DNA of 36,816 nucleotides from Candidatus Epulonipiscium sp. (GCA_012519955.1 JAAYPH010000057.1:1-36816), one strand, 5' to 3'. Shown: positions 9,489 to 17,854, counted from the stretch's first letter. The notes: generated from the letters alone by a model not told the origin. Numbers and translations: made by a program.

Positions 9489-9792
9489 TGCTGTCCTCCT
9501 ATAATCTATATTGGGATTTGATTTATAAATAAATATTGCATACTATTTTTTATTAATATGAATAAATTACACCCTCAAATTATCATATCCCCTCAGATGT
9601 ATTATGTTTGTTAAATATATTATTTGATACCTCTTTGTTACAGTGTACAGGATTAAAATAATCTTGTCTAGTTTAATATTATTATCAATTAACAGTGATT
9701 AGTTTTAAAAAATTGGTCACACTATCTTGCAGAAGCATGCATCTTATGAAATAATTGTTTTAACAAAACTTGAATACAGGAGGAAAAGGGAT
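9489..9792. other. Divergent intergenic spacer, no gene seen
   Basis: A 304-base AT-rich region between the divergent 596-aa protein gene and the oxidoreductase gene. It must hold promoters for both. I see TTG-like and TATTAT-like boxes but no pair with good spacing that I would defend. The longer reading frame into this region from 9727 lacks a ribosome site. Confidence 0.5.
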
Positions 9793-10782
9793 ATGAAAAT
9801 TGGTGTAATGGGACATGGTCCAATTGTAGAAAAGTGTTTGGATGCGATTTCTAAAGTTTCCGGCTCTCAAGCTATTGCCATTTATAATAGACCGAGAAGT
9901 GCCAAAGAAGGGGAAGCTATTGCGAAAAAGTATCATGTAGAAAAGACCTATACGGATTTTGATCAATTTTTAAATGATGCTGAAATCGATACAGTATACA
10001 TAGCGTTACCAAATAGTTTACATTATGAATATGCACTAAAGGTATTAAATGCAGGCAAAAATGCCATTGTTGAAAAACCCTTCACCTCAACAGTAGAAGA
10101 GACTGACCACTTGATTCAAGTCGCAAAGGAAAAAAAGAAATTTTTATTTGAAGCAATTACAACCTGTCATCTGCCCAATGTGAAAGCATTAAAGGAATAT
10201 ATTCAAGAGATCGGGGAATTATCTTTGGTACAAACAAATTATTCCCAGTATTCCAGCCGTTATGATATTTTTAAAAACGGTGAAACCCCCAATATCTTTA
10301 ATCCACAATTTTCCGGAGGAGCGATTATGGATATTAATATCTATAATATCCACTTCATTGTCTCCCTTTTCGGAGAACCAGAATCTGTTTCTTATTTCCC
10401 CAAAAAAGCTGAAAATGGAATTGATACGGCTGGTATTGCTGTTTTACAATATCCTAACCTTGCTTGCTCCGCCGTTGGGGCTAAAGATAGTGAAAGCAGC
10501 GGCTTTGCCTATGTTCAAGGAAGAAATGGAACCCTTAAAATTAATAGTCCCGTCAATGAAAGTCGGGAACTCATCGTAACCATTGGCAAAGACAGCAAGA
10601 CAATCAATCTACAACAAAGTGATAATCATCTTGTTTATGAATTCGAAAGTTTTACCAAGGTTGTGAATGAACAGGATTATGATACTTGCTATAAGTGGCT
10701 GGGGCATACGCGCTCTGTCGTGCAAGTCGTTGAAAAAGCCCGCAAATTTGCCGGCATCGTTTTCCCTGCAGATCTTAAGTAA
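9793..10782 (+). CDS. Gfo/Idh/MocA family oxidoreductase
   Basis: NAD(P)-dependent oxidoreductase of the Gfo/Idh/MocA family (329 aa). Seen: an N-terminal Rossmann fold (MKIGVMGHGPIVEKCLDAI) with GxGxxx-like glycines, IDTVYIALPNSLHYEYALKV, and the conserved EKP motif (NAIVEKPFTST near residue 96). The C-terminal alpha/beta domain includes GGAIMDINIYNIHF, the usual substrate-side motif. I chose ATG 9793 because AGGAGG lies 6-10 bases upstream; the frame extends 22 codons further up without such a site. The sugar or cyclitol substrate cannot be inferred, as there are no carbohydrate genes beside it. It ends at a strong terminator. Confidence 0.88.
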   Translation: MKIGVMGHGPIVEKCLDAISKVSGSQAIAIYNRPRSAKEGEAIAKKYHVEKTYTDFDQFLNDAEIDTVYIALPNSLHYEYALKVLNAGKNAIVEKPFTSTVEETDHLIQVAKEKKKFLFEAITTCHLPNVKALKEYIQEIGELSLVQTNYSQYSSRYDIFKNGETPNIFNPQFSGGAIMDINIYNIHFIVSLFGEPESVSYFPKKAENGIDTAGIAVLQYPNLACSAVGAKDSESSGFAYVQGRNGTLKINSPVNESRELIVTIGKDSKTINLQQSDNHLVYEFESFTKVVNEQDYDTCYKWLGHTRSVVQVVEKARKFAGIVFPADLK

Positions 10783-10800
10783 AATACGGCAACACATACA

Positions 10801-10836
10801 ATACCGGCTAAGGTGAATTTCCCCGCCGGTATTTTT
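10801..10836 (+). terminator. Terminator after the oxidoreductase gene
   Basis: ATACCGGC pairs with GCCGGTAT (8 bp), followed by TTTTT. It is located 18 bases past the stop codon. Confidence 0.88.
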
Positions 10837-10863
10837 ATGATTTCAGAGTATTGTCTATTCTGT

Positions 10864-12096
10864 TTATTTACTTTTACCCTTGTTTTTTGAATTACCATTA
10901 TTGGATTTGCCGTTATTGGGTTTCTTATTTTCTTTTTTATCATTCTTATCTTTATTATTCTTTTGATTATTGTTTTTGTCTTTCTTGTCTTCAATTTTTT
11001 CTTTTACTTCATTGTTTCCTTTATCATCTTTATTATTAACTTGAACTACTTTAGGTTCGTTCTTTTTATCCTTCGGATTAATAGTCGTCTTGTTTTCATC
11101 TTTGTCTATTTTGCTTGGATGAGATATAGATTTCTCTTTCTTAAAGTCATCTTGTATTTGCTTTTTTACTTCTTTAAATGTCCCATTGATTCCCTTTAAA
11201 GCAGTTTTAGGAGTTAATCCTAAAGCCTTAGCTGTTGCGCCAATTCCTTTTCCATTGCTTATAAATACTTCAAGTACTTCATCAAAGGATTTGCCTGTCT
11301 GTTTGGCCAGTGAATGAACAACCAGTATTTGACGGGCATTTAATTGACCTGAGGTATACAATTCTGCAGCAGTTTTATCAATTTCTTCAGAAAGCTTTTC
11401 TGCCGTAATGACTTTCTTTAATGGAAGTGCTGCTGTAGTATCTTCTTCAGTTGCTTCGTCATCATCGTTTTCATTTTCTTCAGTTTCCACAACGTCTTCT
11501 TTATCCTCTTCACTATCTACAGCATCTTCTTCATTTTTTGAGTCACTATCTGTGTCATTAAATGAAATGTCATAATTCCAAGCACCGTTATCTGCAATAT
11601 CAATTGAGATCACAATATTATCAATGGCATCATCAATAGATGCATTGATTTCGGACTTAATGTCTTCTGGGAATTGTCCAACAATAAATTGCACTAATTC
11701 CTGATGATTTTTAAATGTACTATTAAATTTTTCTATAACATCATCAACATTTTTTTCGTTTACAATCGCATCATCTAAAATCGCTGCTGCTCTTTCCAAA
11801 GAATCCTTATATGCTTTCATAGCAATGATGCTGTATTTCTCTTTGTTTTCTTCAACCATTTTTTTAGCTTCAGCCAATCTCTCTTCGGAAATATCATACA
11901 TCAATTCTGCCTTTTGGGCTGTGTCATGAGTAATTAATATATTCAACTCTTTCATAAAGTTGTCCAATCCATAGAGCCAGCTGTCCGGAGTAATACCTGG
12001 ATCAGTGGAACCATTCTGTTCTGCCGCCATCCCGGTTACAGGCAGGGAAAACAACATAAAAGTCATAACAAGTAATAGGGCAATTTTTCTTTTCAT
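10864..12096 (-). CDS. Exported DUF5667 protein with Lys/Asn-rich disordered tail
   Basis: Exported protein of 410 aa. It has a signal peptide (KRKIALLLVMTFMLFSLP, cleavage near GMAAEQ at about residue 25). Then comes a helical DUF5667-type domain at about residues 32-160, beginning with the motif DPGITPDSWLYGLDNFM. An acidic Asp/Glu stretch follows at about 190-225, then a second helical segment (LNARQILVVHSLAKQTGKS). The last 90 residues are almost only Lys, Asn, Asp, Gly and Ser and are surely disordered. The gene follows rsgI by 48 bases with its own AAAAGGAGAG site, making it the third gene of the sigI operon. Its tail resembles that of RsgI. A role in envelope sensing or wall binding is an inference from position. 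Confidence 0.72.
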   Translation of the reverse strand: MKRKIALLLVMTFMLFSLPVTGMAAEQNGSTDPGITPDSWLYGLDNFMKELNILITHDTAQKAELMYDISEERLAEAKKMVEENKEKYSIIAMKAYKDSLERAAAILDDAIVNEKNVDDVIEKFNSTFKNHQELVQFIVGQFPEDIKSEINASIDDAIDNIVISIDIADNGAWNYDISFNDTDSDSKNEEDAVDSEEDKEDVVETEENENDDDEATEEDTTAALPLKKVITAEKLSEEIDKTAAELYTSGQLNARQILVVHSLAKQTGKSFDEVLEVFISNGKGIGATAKALGLTPKTALKGINGTFKEVKKQIQDDFKKEKSISHPSKIDKDENKTTINPKDKKNEPKVVQVNNKDDKGNNEVKEKIEDKKDKNNNQKNNKDKNDKKENKKPNNGKSNNGNSKNKGKSK

Positions 12097-12144
12097 ATCA
12101 ATATTCCTCTCCTTTTTAAATATGTTGTAAATAATAGTGTTTCA

Positions 12145-13098
12145 TCAATTCTTTTCTTTCTCTTTCTTTTGTTTTTTAGCTTTATTATTTTTTAAAGTTT
12201 TATTGTTGCCATTATTTTTTTTGCCTTCATTATTTTTTATATTAGTTTTTTCTTCTTTAGTGGTTTTTTGAGAGGCTTTAGCATTTTTATTGTCTTTATC
12301 TAAAGCTTTTTCTTTCTCTTTGACTTCTTTATTAGGAGTCTTAGCTTTTTCTTTCTCCTTTGCTTTCTTTTTCTTTTCTTGCTCCTCTTTTTTAATCTCC
12401 TTTTCTTCTCTTTTTATTTCTTTTTTCTCTTCTTTATTTATGATATTGTTATCCTCTTTGAGCTCTTTTTGGTTTCTTTTTAATTGGCCTGGAGATATCC
12501 CTAATTCTTTGGCTTCTTCCCGAGTTTTAGCATCTACAACTACTGCATCAACTTTAGCCTTTTTTCCGGAGGATACAATAACCTCATTCTGCGTTCTGGT
12601 CATTTCGTTAAGCTTGGATTCAATAGGTTCATCAGGATTCGTGGGATATACAGAAATCACAACGTAGTTTTCTTGATCGTCTGAGATATACTCATGTTCT
12701 ATGGCCGCTTGTGTAAAGTCTGCCAATACCTCATTGATATCATCATGTAAATATTCTATACCCGATAATATTTGCTCCGCTTCTGAGTTATAGGGATATG
12801 CCTTAAGTACTGCGTAATTTCTATCAACTGCAAACTCCACACTTGGGTTAATATCCAGTGTGACATATGCATACACTTGGCTCTGACCTGGCATTTTGAA
12901 CATAGTTTCACCCAACAGGATGATTACAAGCAGTGCAGCTGCCAAAGAGACAATCTTTGTCATGGAAAAGGAATTATGAATGTCAACCTCCTGTCCAATA
13001 TTCATTTTAGTAAATCCCTTGATTTTCTTGTACTCTCCCGTAGGAGTCAATACAATAAAGTGTTTTTCTCCTTTTTCAACAATTAATCCCTTCAACAA
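12145..13098 (-). CDS. rsgI: RsgI-type anti-sigma factor with Lys-rich extracellular tail
   Basis: Membrane anti-sigma factor that holds SigI (317 aa). Seen: an RsgI N-terminal sigma-binding domain (about residues 1-45, LKGLIVEKGEKHFIVLTP); one membrane helix at 49-67; an extracellular domain starting AYVTLDINPSVEFAVDRN; then from about residue 190 a low-complexity Lys/Glu/Asn tail. RsgI proteins are known to cleave themselves at an Asn-Pro bond in the extracellular domain, and Asn84-Pro85 fits that site. The start is TTG, with AAGGTGG upstream inside sigI; the two genes overlap by 7 bases, suggesting translational coupling. In B. subtilis a disordered RsgI tail is needed for wall-stress sensing. 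In other Clostridia the tail is replaced by carbohydrate-binding modules, and none is seen here. Confidence 0.88.
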   Translation of the reverse strand: MLKGLIVEKGEKHFIVLTPTGEYKKIKGFTKMNIGQEVDIHNSFSMTKIVSLAAALLVIILLGETMFKMPGQSQVYAYVTLDINPSVEFAVDRNYAVLKAYPYNSEAEQILSGIEYLHDDINEVLADFTQAAIEHEYISDDQENYVVISVYPTNPDEPIESKLNEMTRTQNEVIVSSGKKAKVDAVVVDAKTREEAKELGISPGQLKRNQKELKEDNNIINKEEKKEIKREEKEIKKEEQEKKKKAKEKEKAKTPNKEVKEKEKALDKDNKNAKASQKTTKEEKTNIKNNEGKKNNGNNKTLKNNKAKKQKKEKEKN

Positions 13099-13852
13099 TT
13101 CTCACCACCTTGTAAAACATCTTTGATATATTCTTTCAAATAATCCAAGTCACTGTTAATTAAAATAAAATTCGCTAAAATATATTTTCGATGGCGTTCC
13201 AGAGTTTTGCGACTATAATCCAATCGGCTTTCCATTTCCTTTAAGGGCAGTGTTTTCTTTTTAATAATAGATGCTTTTAAATCCATTTCCTCTGATAACA
13301 TTTTAGCCAGCATAATCATCTTCCGTCTGACTTCAGCATGTTTCGGAGAGACAGAAGCCAAAGTATTAAAATCGATGGCGTATTCCTTTAGCAGCGTTTT
13401 ATATATATTGATTTCCTGCTGAAGATTAAATTGATCTTCCTGACATCGGATAGTGTCCTCTGTATTTCTAGGATCATATTCAGAGCGGTCATTATCTTCA
13501 TTATTTAAATGACTGATTGGAATTTCTTTTAAGCTGCTATTTTTTTATAAAGATCTATTATATCTCTTTTGATCAGCAGGCCTGCAAATGTAAAAAAAGA
13601 TGCTCCCCTATCCGGATTATACAAATCAACAGCTCTGTTAAAAGCATTTAGAGCAACAGAATATTCCTCATCATTTTCAATCTGAACATAATTTCCTTTT
13701 ACTCTACTGGCCATACTTACTATATAATTGCTATATTTCTCAATAAATTGATTTCGAAGTACTTCGTTCCCCTTTTGGATATCCATTATTTCATCTAAAA
13801 TGTCTTTAAGTTTCTTCTCTGTCAAAGCTGCTTTGAATGAAAATACTCTCAA
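13092..13852 (-). pseudogene. sigI: RNA polymerase sigma factor SigI, split by a one-base shift
   Basis: Sigma-70-family factor of the SigI group, normally about 250 aa. The first part (13852 to 13529, 107 codons) carries the region-2 core YNPDRGASFFTFAGLLIKRD and runs into a stop right after a run of seven A at 13540-13546 (minus strand). One additional A, or a -1 slip there, joins it to an open frame with no stop down to 13092. That frame reads KEIPISHL, then INIYKTLLKEYAIDFNTL, SPKHAEVRRK and the C-terminal helix-turn-helix LDYSRKTLERHRKYILANF, all typical of SigI. The joined product would be 253 aa, a full-length SigI. The start is TTG behind AGGTGG. The gap could be a homopolymer sequencing error, a true mutation, or a slippage site. 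A SigI-like promoter lies upstream and rsgI follows with a 7-base overlap. Confidence 0.85.
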
Positions 13853-13877
13853 GGAAATATCACCACCTGATATATGA

Positions 13878-13906
13878 TACGAAGTAGTGTATAATTTTTT
13901 GGGGGT
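13878..13906 (-). promoter_or_regulatory. Candidate SigI-dependent promoter of the sigI operon
   Basis: On the minus strand ACCCCCAAAAAA (13906 downward) is followed after 19 bases by CGTA (13881-13878), about 26 bases before the TTG start of sigI. SigI promoters are described as having an ACCCCC-type -35 with an A-tract and a CGWA -10, and sigI operons are autoregulated. The match is by eye. Confidence 0.6.
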
Positions 13907-13911
13907 AGTAT

Positions 13912-13958
13912 TAAAAAAATACCTCCAATGTCATAGCATTATGACTTTGAAGGTATTT
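13912..13958 (-). terminator. Terminator after gltX
   Basis: Two 18-base arms (13917-13934 and 13941-13958) pair with two mismatches around a 6-base loop. On the minus strand T7 follows. It isolates gltX from the sigI operon just downstream. Confidence 0.85.
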
Positions 13959-13979
13959 AGCCTATATATGTTTAGATTT

Positions 13980-15638
13980 CTACAAAGAAGCCTTTTTTAT
14001 TCTTTCACGAACTTTATCTTCACCTAAAATTTGCTGAATTTCCCAAACATCCGGTGAGGATGCCCGTCCAACAACAGCTAATCTTATAACAGTACTTACA
14101 TCCCCTACATGTCCTTTATACATGTCAGGATTTTTCTTATAATCCTTAGGCTTAGCTGCATAGCCGTTTTGCTCAGCGATTACTCTGATTTTTTCAAACC
14201 ATTGGGTTTGGTCATCGCTGTGGTCATAGGTTTCCATATAAGCTTTCAGTAATTTCTTTGCTTCTTCCTCATCAATATTCTGAGGATAAGGATCAACGAT
14301 TTCAAAGTATTCATCAAAGAAATAGCTGATAAAGTCAAAGATCTGTTCACAATATATTAAATCTTTACGAGGCTTTGCGCCGTCTCTTCCTACGGATAAT
14401 AATTTGATTACAGAATCCTTATACTGCATTAAATTGTTTACAATTTCAGTTTTGTATTGCTTAGCCCAGTTGAGTAAGAAATCATAAATCTCTTCAACCG
14501 GAATTTTTACTAAAACATCTTTACTGATATCATTGAGTTTATTTAAGTCAAATAATGCCCCTGAAGTACTCATTTTATTTAAAGTAAATTTAAACTCATC
14601 CGTACTGCTGTCTGGATTTGCCATTCTCCACTCTTCAAAATTAGAGTTCAAAATGGTTAATAGATATTCTCTAACTGCTGCAGGGAAATATCCTAATTCC
14701 ATATAGTAGCCCAATCCCATTTCAGGGTCTTTTCTTTTGGATAATTTTCTCTTTACACCATTATCAATCTTCATCATATGGGCTGTATGACAATATGTTG
14801 GCAGCTCCCAGCCTAAAGTTTTAAACAATTCATAGTGAATAGGCAAGGTTGAAAGCCATTCTTCTCCCCTGACAACATGGGTAACTCTCATCAAATGGTC
14901 GTCCACTACATGGGCAAAATGATATGTGGGTATGCCATTGGACTTTAAAAGTACAATATCCTGAAAGTTTTCAGGCATGGAAAGAGTGCCTCTAATGGCA
15001 TCTTCTATTTCAAATTTTCCTTCCTCTGTTCCTATGGATTTAAATCTAAGTACAAAGCTTTCATTGTTTTTTAAGCGCTGTTCTATTTCTTCAAGGGATA
15101 AATCCCTGTCCTTAGCCCATTTACCGTAATAACCTGGAGTAACCTTTTCTGCCTCCTGTTGTTTTCTTACCTCTGCCAATTCTTCTTCCGTACAGAAACA
15201 AGGATATGCTCTGCCTTGCTCCACCAAGTACTTAGCAACGGTTTGATAGATTTCTCCACGGTTACTTTGATAGTAAGGTCCATAATTTCCTATTTCTCCG
15301 TTTACAGTTACGCCTTCATCGAACTTTAAATCGAAATATTCCAGAGAAGAGATAATTGTTTCAATTGCTCCTTCTACCTTACGTTTTTCGTCCGTATCTT
15401 CGATACGAAGCATAAATACACCGTTATTTTGATGGGCTAAACGCTCATCTACAAAAGCTCCATAAAGATTTCCAAGATGAATAAATCCTGTAGGACTTGG
15501 GGCAAGTCTGGTTACCATTGCACCCTCTGGTAAATCCCTCTTTGGAAATACGGTGTCTTCATAGTAAGATACCGAGTTTGTTATATTGGGGAAAAGCAGC
15601 TCCGCTAGTTTCTTATAATCCATTGAATTCTCCTCCAT
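13980..15638 (-). CDS. gltX: Glutamate--tRNA ligase
   Basis: Class I aminoacyl-tRNA synthetase charging tRNA-Glu (552 aa). Seen: the ATP-binding RLAPSPTGFIHLGNLYGAF block with HLGN as the HIGH signature (about residue 55), LRIEDTDEKRKVEGA, the class I second signature KLSKRKDP (KMSKS type, about residue 300), and a helical C-terminal anticodon-binding region. It is about 60 residues longer than the standard bacterial enzyme, with an N-terminal extension of about 35 residues. Such a long form exists in some Clostridia. Whether it also charges tRNA-Gln cannot be read here. The ATG follows GGAGGAGAATTCA. The upstream leader contains competing hairpins, described separately. Confidence 0.95.
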   Translation of the reverse strand: MEENSMDYKKLAELLFPNITNSVSYYEDTVFPKRDLPEGAMVTRLAPSPTGFIHLGNLYGAFVDERLAHQNNGVFMLRIEDTDEKRKVEGAIETIISSLEYFDLKFDEGVTVNGEIGNYGPYYQSNRGEIYQTVAKYLVEQGRAYPCFCTEEELAEVRKQQEAEKVTPGYYGKWAKDRDLSLEEIEQRLKNNESFVLRFKSIGTEEGKFEIEDAIRGTLSMPENFQDIVLLKSNGIPTYHFAHVVDDHLMRVTHVVRGEEWLSTLPIHYELFKTLGWELPTYCHTAHMMKIDNGVKRKLSKRKDPEMGLGYYMELGYFPAAVREYLLTILNSNFEEWRMANPDSSTDEFKFTLNKMSTSGALFDLNKLNDISKDVLVKIPVEEIYDFLLNWAKQYKTEIVNNLMQYKDSVIKLLSVGRDGAKPRKDLIYCEQIFDFISYFFDEYFEIVDPYPQNIDEEEAKKLLKAYMETYDHSDDQTQWFEKIRVIAEQNGYAAKPKDYKKNPDMYKGHVGDVSTVIRLAVVGRASSPDVWEIQQILGEDKVRERIKKASL

Positions 15639-15660
15639 TTATTAAATGCGTAGTAAAAAT

Positions 15661-15737
15661 TAAGACGGTTTCTTTGTTGTTAAACAAAAAAAACCGCCCC
15701 TTTCATTCTAATAATCCATAAAGGGGATCGATCCCCT
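15661..15737 (-). promoter_or_regulatory. gltX leader with competing hairpins
   Basis: On the minus strand, in order: AGGGGATCGATCCCCT (perfect palindrome, 15737-15722); CCCCTTT, which can instead pair with AAAGGGG (15703-15697); and GGTTTTTTTTGTT pairing with AACAAAGAAACC (about 15694-15666) shortly before the gltX ribosome site. The first two pairings exclude each other. I see no T-box sequence, so the layout only suggests attenuation or a terminator plus a structured leader. Confidence 0.4.
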
Positions 15738-15818
15738 AATTCAGTATTATTATACACTAATGATATAAATTTATCTACATATTTTCTAAATTAATTCTCT
15801 AAAATAACCCAATTTTCT

Positions 15819-16709
15819 CTAGATATCTATGCCTAAAAACTGTTTTACTAAAAATCCGACTCCAAAAGACAGTGCCGCTACGGATAAGCTGATTACAGCC
15901 ATTTCAAGAAATCTCTTTTTAAAAGGCAGATCCTTCGCAACGGAAATATAATAGGTAAAAGAGAATATAATAGCTACAACAATCACCAACATAATCATTA
16001 ATGCAGAAACAAATTGGTCACTGGGCAGCAAAAGATAGGGCAACACCAATAAAACAACTGCAAAGATGTACATAATCCCTGTATATAATGAAGACTTTAA
16101 CGCATCGGAATTTCCTTCAGAACGAGCGGATAAATACTCTGATGAAGCCATGGATAAGGTTGCCGAAATACCCGTAATCAGTCCGGAAAGGGCTACTAAT
16201 TTATTATTTTGCAAAGCAAAGCTTAACCCTGCCAATGTTCCAGTCAATTCTACCAATGCATCATTAAGACCCAATACCATTGAACCCACATATTGCAGAC
16301 GCTCTTCGTCAAGCAACCCAATCAGCGCCTGTTCATGTACTTCTTCATCTTTTAGAATCTGCTTCGCCTCAGGAACTTCCAAAGCCAGTTTTGAATAGAT
16401 GTACTGTACATCCTTCTCTCCCTTTTCCATAATCTTAATAGCAAAAGTATAACCAAAAATAAAACTTATTATTGTATAAAACCAGACTCTTAATTTCTGT
16501 GGTGATAGTTTTTGATTGGTATAACTAGCCCAGATTTCACAATGCATTCCCTCTTCCTCAGCGATTCGCTGCAGGGTTTCCTTTTCTGATTGTTTTTTTA
16601 CCCGTTTAGCCAGATTTAAATAAATCATTCGCTCGGTCACTTCATTTTGCTGAAGCTTAAGAATAAATTTTTTTGTTTCTTCAGATATGGTTCTCCCTTG
16701 ATTTCCCAT
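15819..16709 (-). CDS. VIT1/CCC1 transporter with N-terminal ferritin-like domain
   Basis: Membrane metal (iron or manganese) transporter of the VIT1/CCC1 family fused to a rubrerythrin/ferritin-like domain (296 aa). Residues about 10-130 form the four-helix part with two ExxH di-iron motifs (EEEGMHCE and DEEVHEQ). The C-terminal half carries VGSMVLGLNDALVELTGTLAGL, the VIT1 first helix, then MASSEYLSARSEGNSDALKS and three more membrane helices. I set the start at ATG 16709 because AGGAGG ends 6 bases upstream; a GTG 13 codons earlier overlaps that site. It is a single gene, divergent from the GIY-YIG gene. Iron export or detoxification with ferroxidase-like metal capture is the family-based inference. 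Confidence 0.85.
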   Translation of the reverse strand: MGNQGRTISEETKKFILKLQQNEVTERMIYLNLAKRVKKQSEKETLQRIAEEEGMHCEIWASYTNQKLSPQKLRVWFYTIISFIFGYTFAIKIMEKGEKDVQYIYSKLALEVPEAKQILKDEEVHEQALIGLLDEERLQYVGSMVLGLNDALVELTGTLAGLSFALQNNKLVALSGLITGISATLSMASSEYLSARSEGNSDALKSSLYTGIMYIFAVVLLVLPYLLLPSDQFVSALMIMLVIVVAIIFSFTYYISVAKDLPFKKRFLEMAVISLSVAALSFGVGFLVKQFLGIDI

Positions 16710-16831
16710 GCCGGGCCTCCTCTTCCTTAGTAATTTATTCCATTCCACTAAGGACTATTATACCCAGTAATTTACCAAAATTCAATCAATCGTTCGCTCC
16801 ACTTTTACTGCTATTTATTGTGTATTTGGTG

Positions 16832-16837
16832 TATAAT
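16832..16837 (+). promoter_or_regulatory. Candidate -10 box for the GIY-YIG gene
   Basis: A consensus TATAAT lies 46 bases before the TTG start at 16883. No good -35 box is found 17 bases upstream, so this half-promoter is only suggestive. Confidence 0.4.
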
Positions 16838-16882
16838 ATCTACTACAAGTATCGACTTTCAAACAGAGAAAAGGTGAAGACT

Positions 16883-17854
16883 TTGATAGAAGTTTCAGAT
16901 AAAATCAAGGAAAAGCTCAATCAATTGCCCCAGCTTACAGGCATTTATAAAATGCTGGACGCAAAAGGAAATATCATATATATCGGAAAAAGTAAATGCC
17001 TTAAGAAAAGAGTAAAATCCTATTTTGTTGACAATCCAAAATGGGAAAAAGTGAAAAAACTCGTTTTATTCATCGATGATATAGAATATGTCGTTACGGA
17101 TACACACCTAGAAGCCCTTCTCCTCGAATGCCAATTAATCAAGAAAATTAAGCCCAGCTTTAATGCCCTGATGAAAAACGATCAAAATTATGTTTACTTG
17201 AAAGTAGAAAATTATAATAAGTTTAATGCCTTATCTGTTGTGCATCAGCGAGAAGAAAATACCTACGGTCCTTTTAGAAAAAGATATACCCTTTTAAATA
17301 TCATCACTGCACTGAAATCTATTTTTCCTCTTATAAAAAAGAACGGAATTTATGAATTCGAGTACCATATAATGCCCTCACCTATGGATGAAGAGAGCTT
17401 TAATAAAAACAAAACCGCTTTGTTAGAAATTTTTTCGGACAGTAGTCATATGGATACTTTGATTAGTGTATTAGAAAACAAAATGGAAGAAGCTGCCGCA
17501 GAGTATAAATTTGAAACGGCAGCAAAATATAGGGATATCATTCAGGGATTATATCACATCAATAATGGAATATGGCGTTATAAAGACCTCATGTCTAAAG
17601 ATATCCTGCTAAAAATACCAACAATGAATGGTCATAAGCTCTTTTTCATTTCCAACGGAAATATATTAGCTAAGAAGCTTTATTCCAATTTAAAAAATGA
17701 GGATATCGAACATTTTGTAAAGGAGAGTTATGCTATAAAAGCCTCAATATCCTCAATCATTGATGAAAAAGCAGATATTGATTTTCGCGATATTTTATAT
17801 TCCGAAATTATTTCTTTGCCGCAAGAAATGGTTCATATCATTTCTCTTGGATAG
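16883..17854 (+). CDS. UvrC-like GIY-YIG nuclease protein lacking the C-terminal nuclease half
   Basis: Protein of about 323 aa resembling the N-terminal half of excinuclease UvrC. Seen: a GIY-YIG domain at about residues 12-95 (TGIYKMLDAKGNIIYIGKS, then KSYFVDNPKWEKVKKL and EALLLECQLIKKIKPSFN), a central part, and a UVR motif near residue 205 (MEEAAAEYKFETAAKYRDII), which in UvrC contacts UvrB. The RNase H-like endonuclease and HhH domains of full UvrC (about 600 aa) are absent. I chose TTG 16883, since AAAGGTGAAGA precedes it; the GTG at 16874 overlaps that site. The 3' end overlaps the PilX-like gene on the other strand by 17 bases. An incision role like that of Cho is possible but unproven. 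Confidence 0.75.
   Translation: MIEVSDKIKEKLNQLPQLTGIYKMLDAKGNIIYIGKSKCLKKRVKSYFVDNPKWEKVKKLVLFIDDIEYVVTDTHLEALLLECQLIKKIKPSFNALMKNDQNYVYLKVENYNKFNALSVVHQREENTYGPFRKRYTLLNIITALKSIFPLIKKNGIYEFEYHIMPSPMDEESFNKNKTALLEIFSDSSHMDTLISVLENKMEEAAAEYKFETAAKYRDIIQGLYHINNGIWRYKDLMSKDILLKIPTMNGHKLFFISNGNILAKKLYSNLKNEDIEHFVKESYAIKASISSIIDEKADIDFRDILYSEIISLPQEMVHIISLG

Noticed and set aside
10851-11199. Plus-strand Phe/Tyr-rich frames opposite the DUF5667 tail
   Set aside because: They are the antisense of the Lys/Asn-rich coding repeat and have no ribosome site; the same applies at 12290-12667.
13092-13361. Separate small gene of 89 codons
   Set aside because: It is the C-terminal part of sigI in a shifted frame; the coding signal continues upstream without a stop to the A7 run.
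15639-15740. T-box riboswitch before gltX
   Set aside because: No T-box consensus (the UGGN-containing antiterminator bulge sequence) is seen; only simple hairpins.
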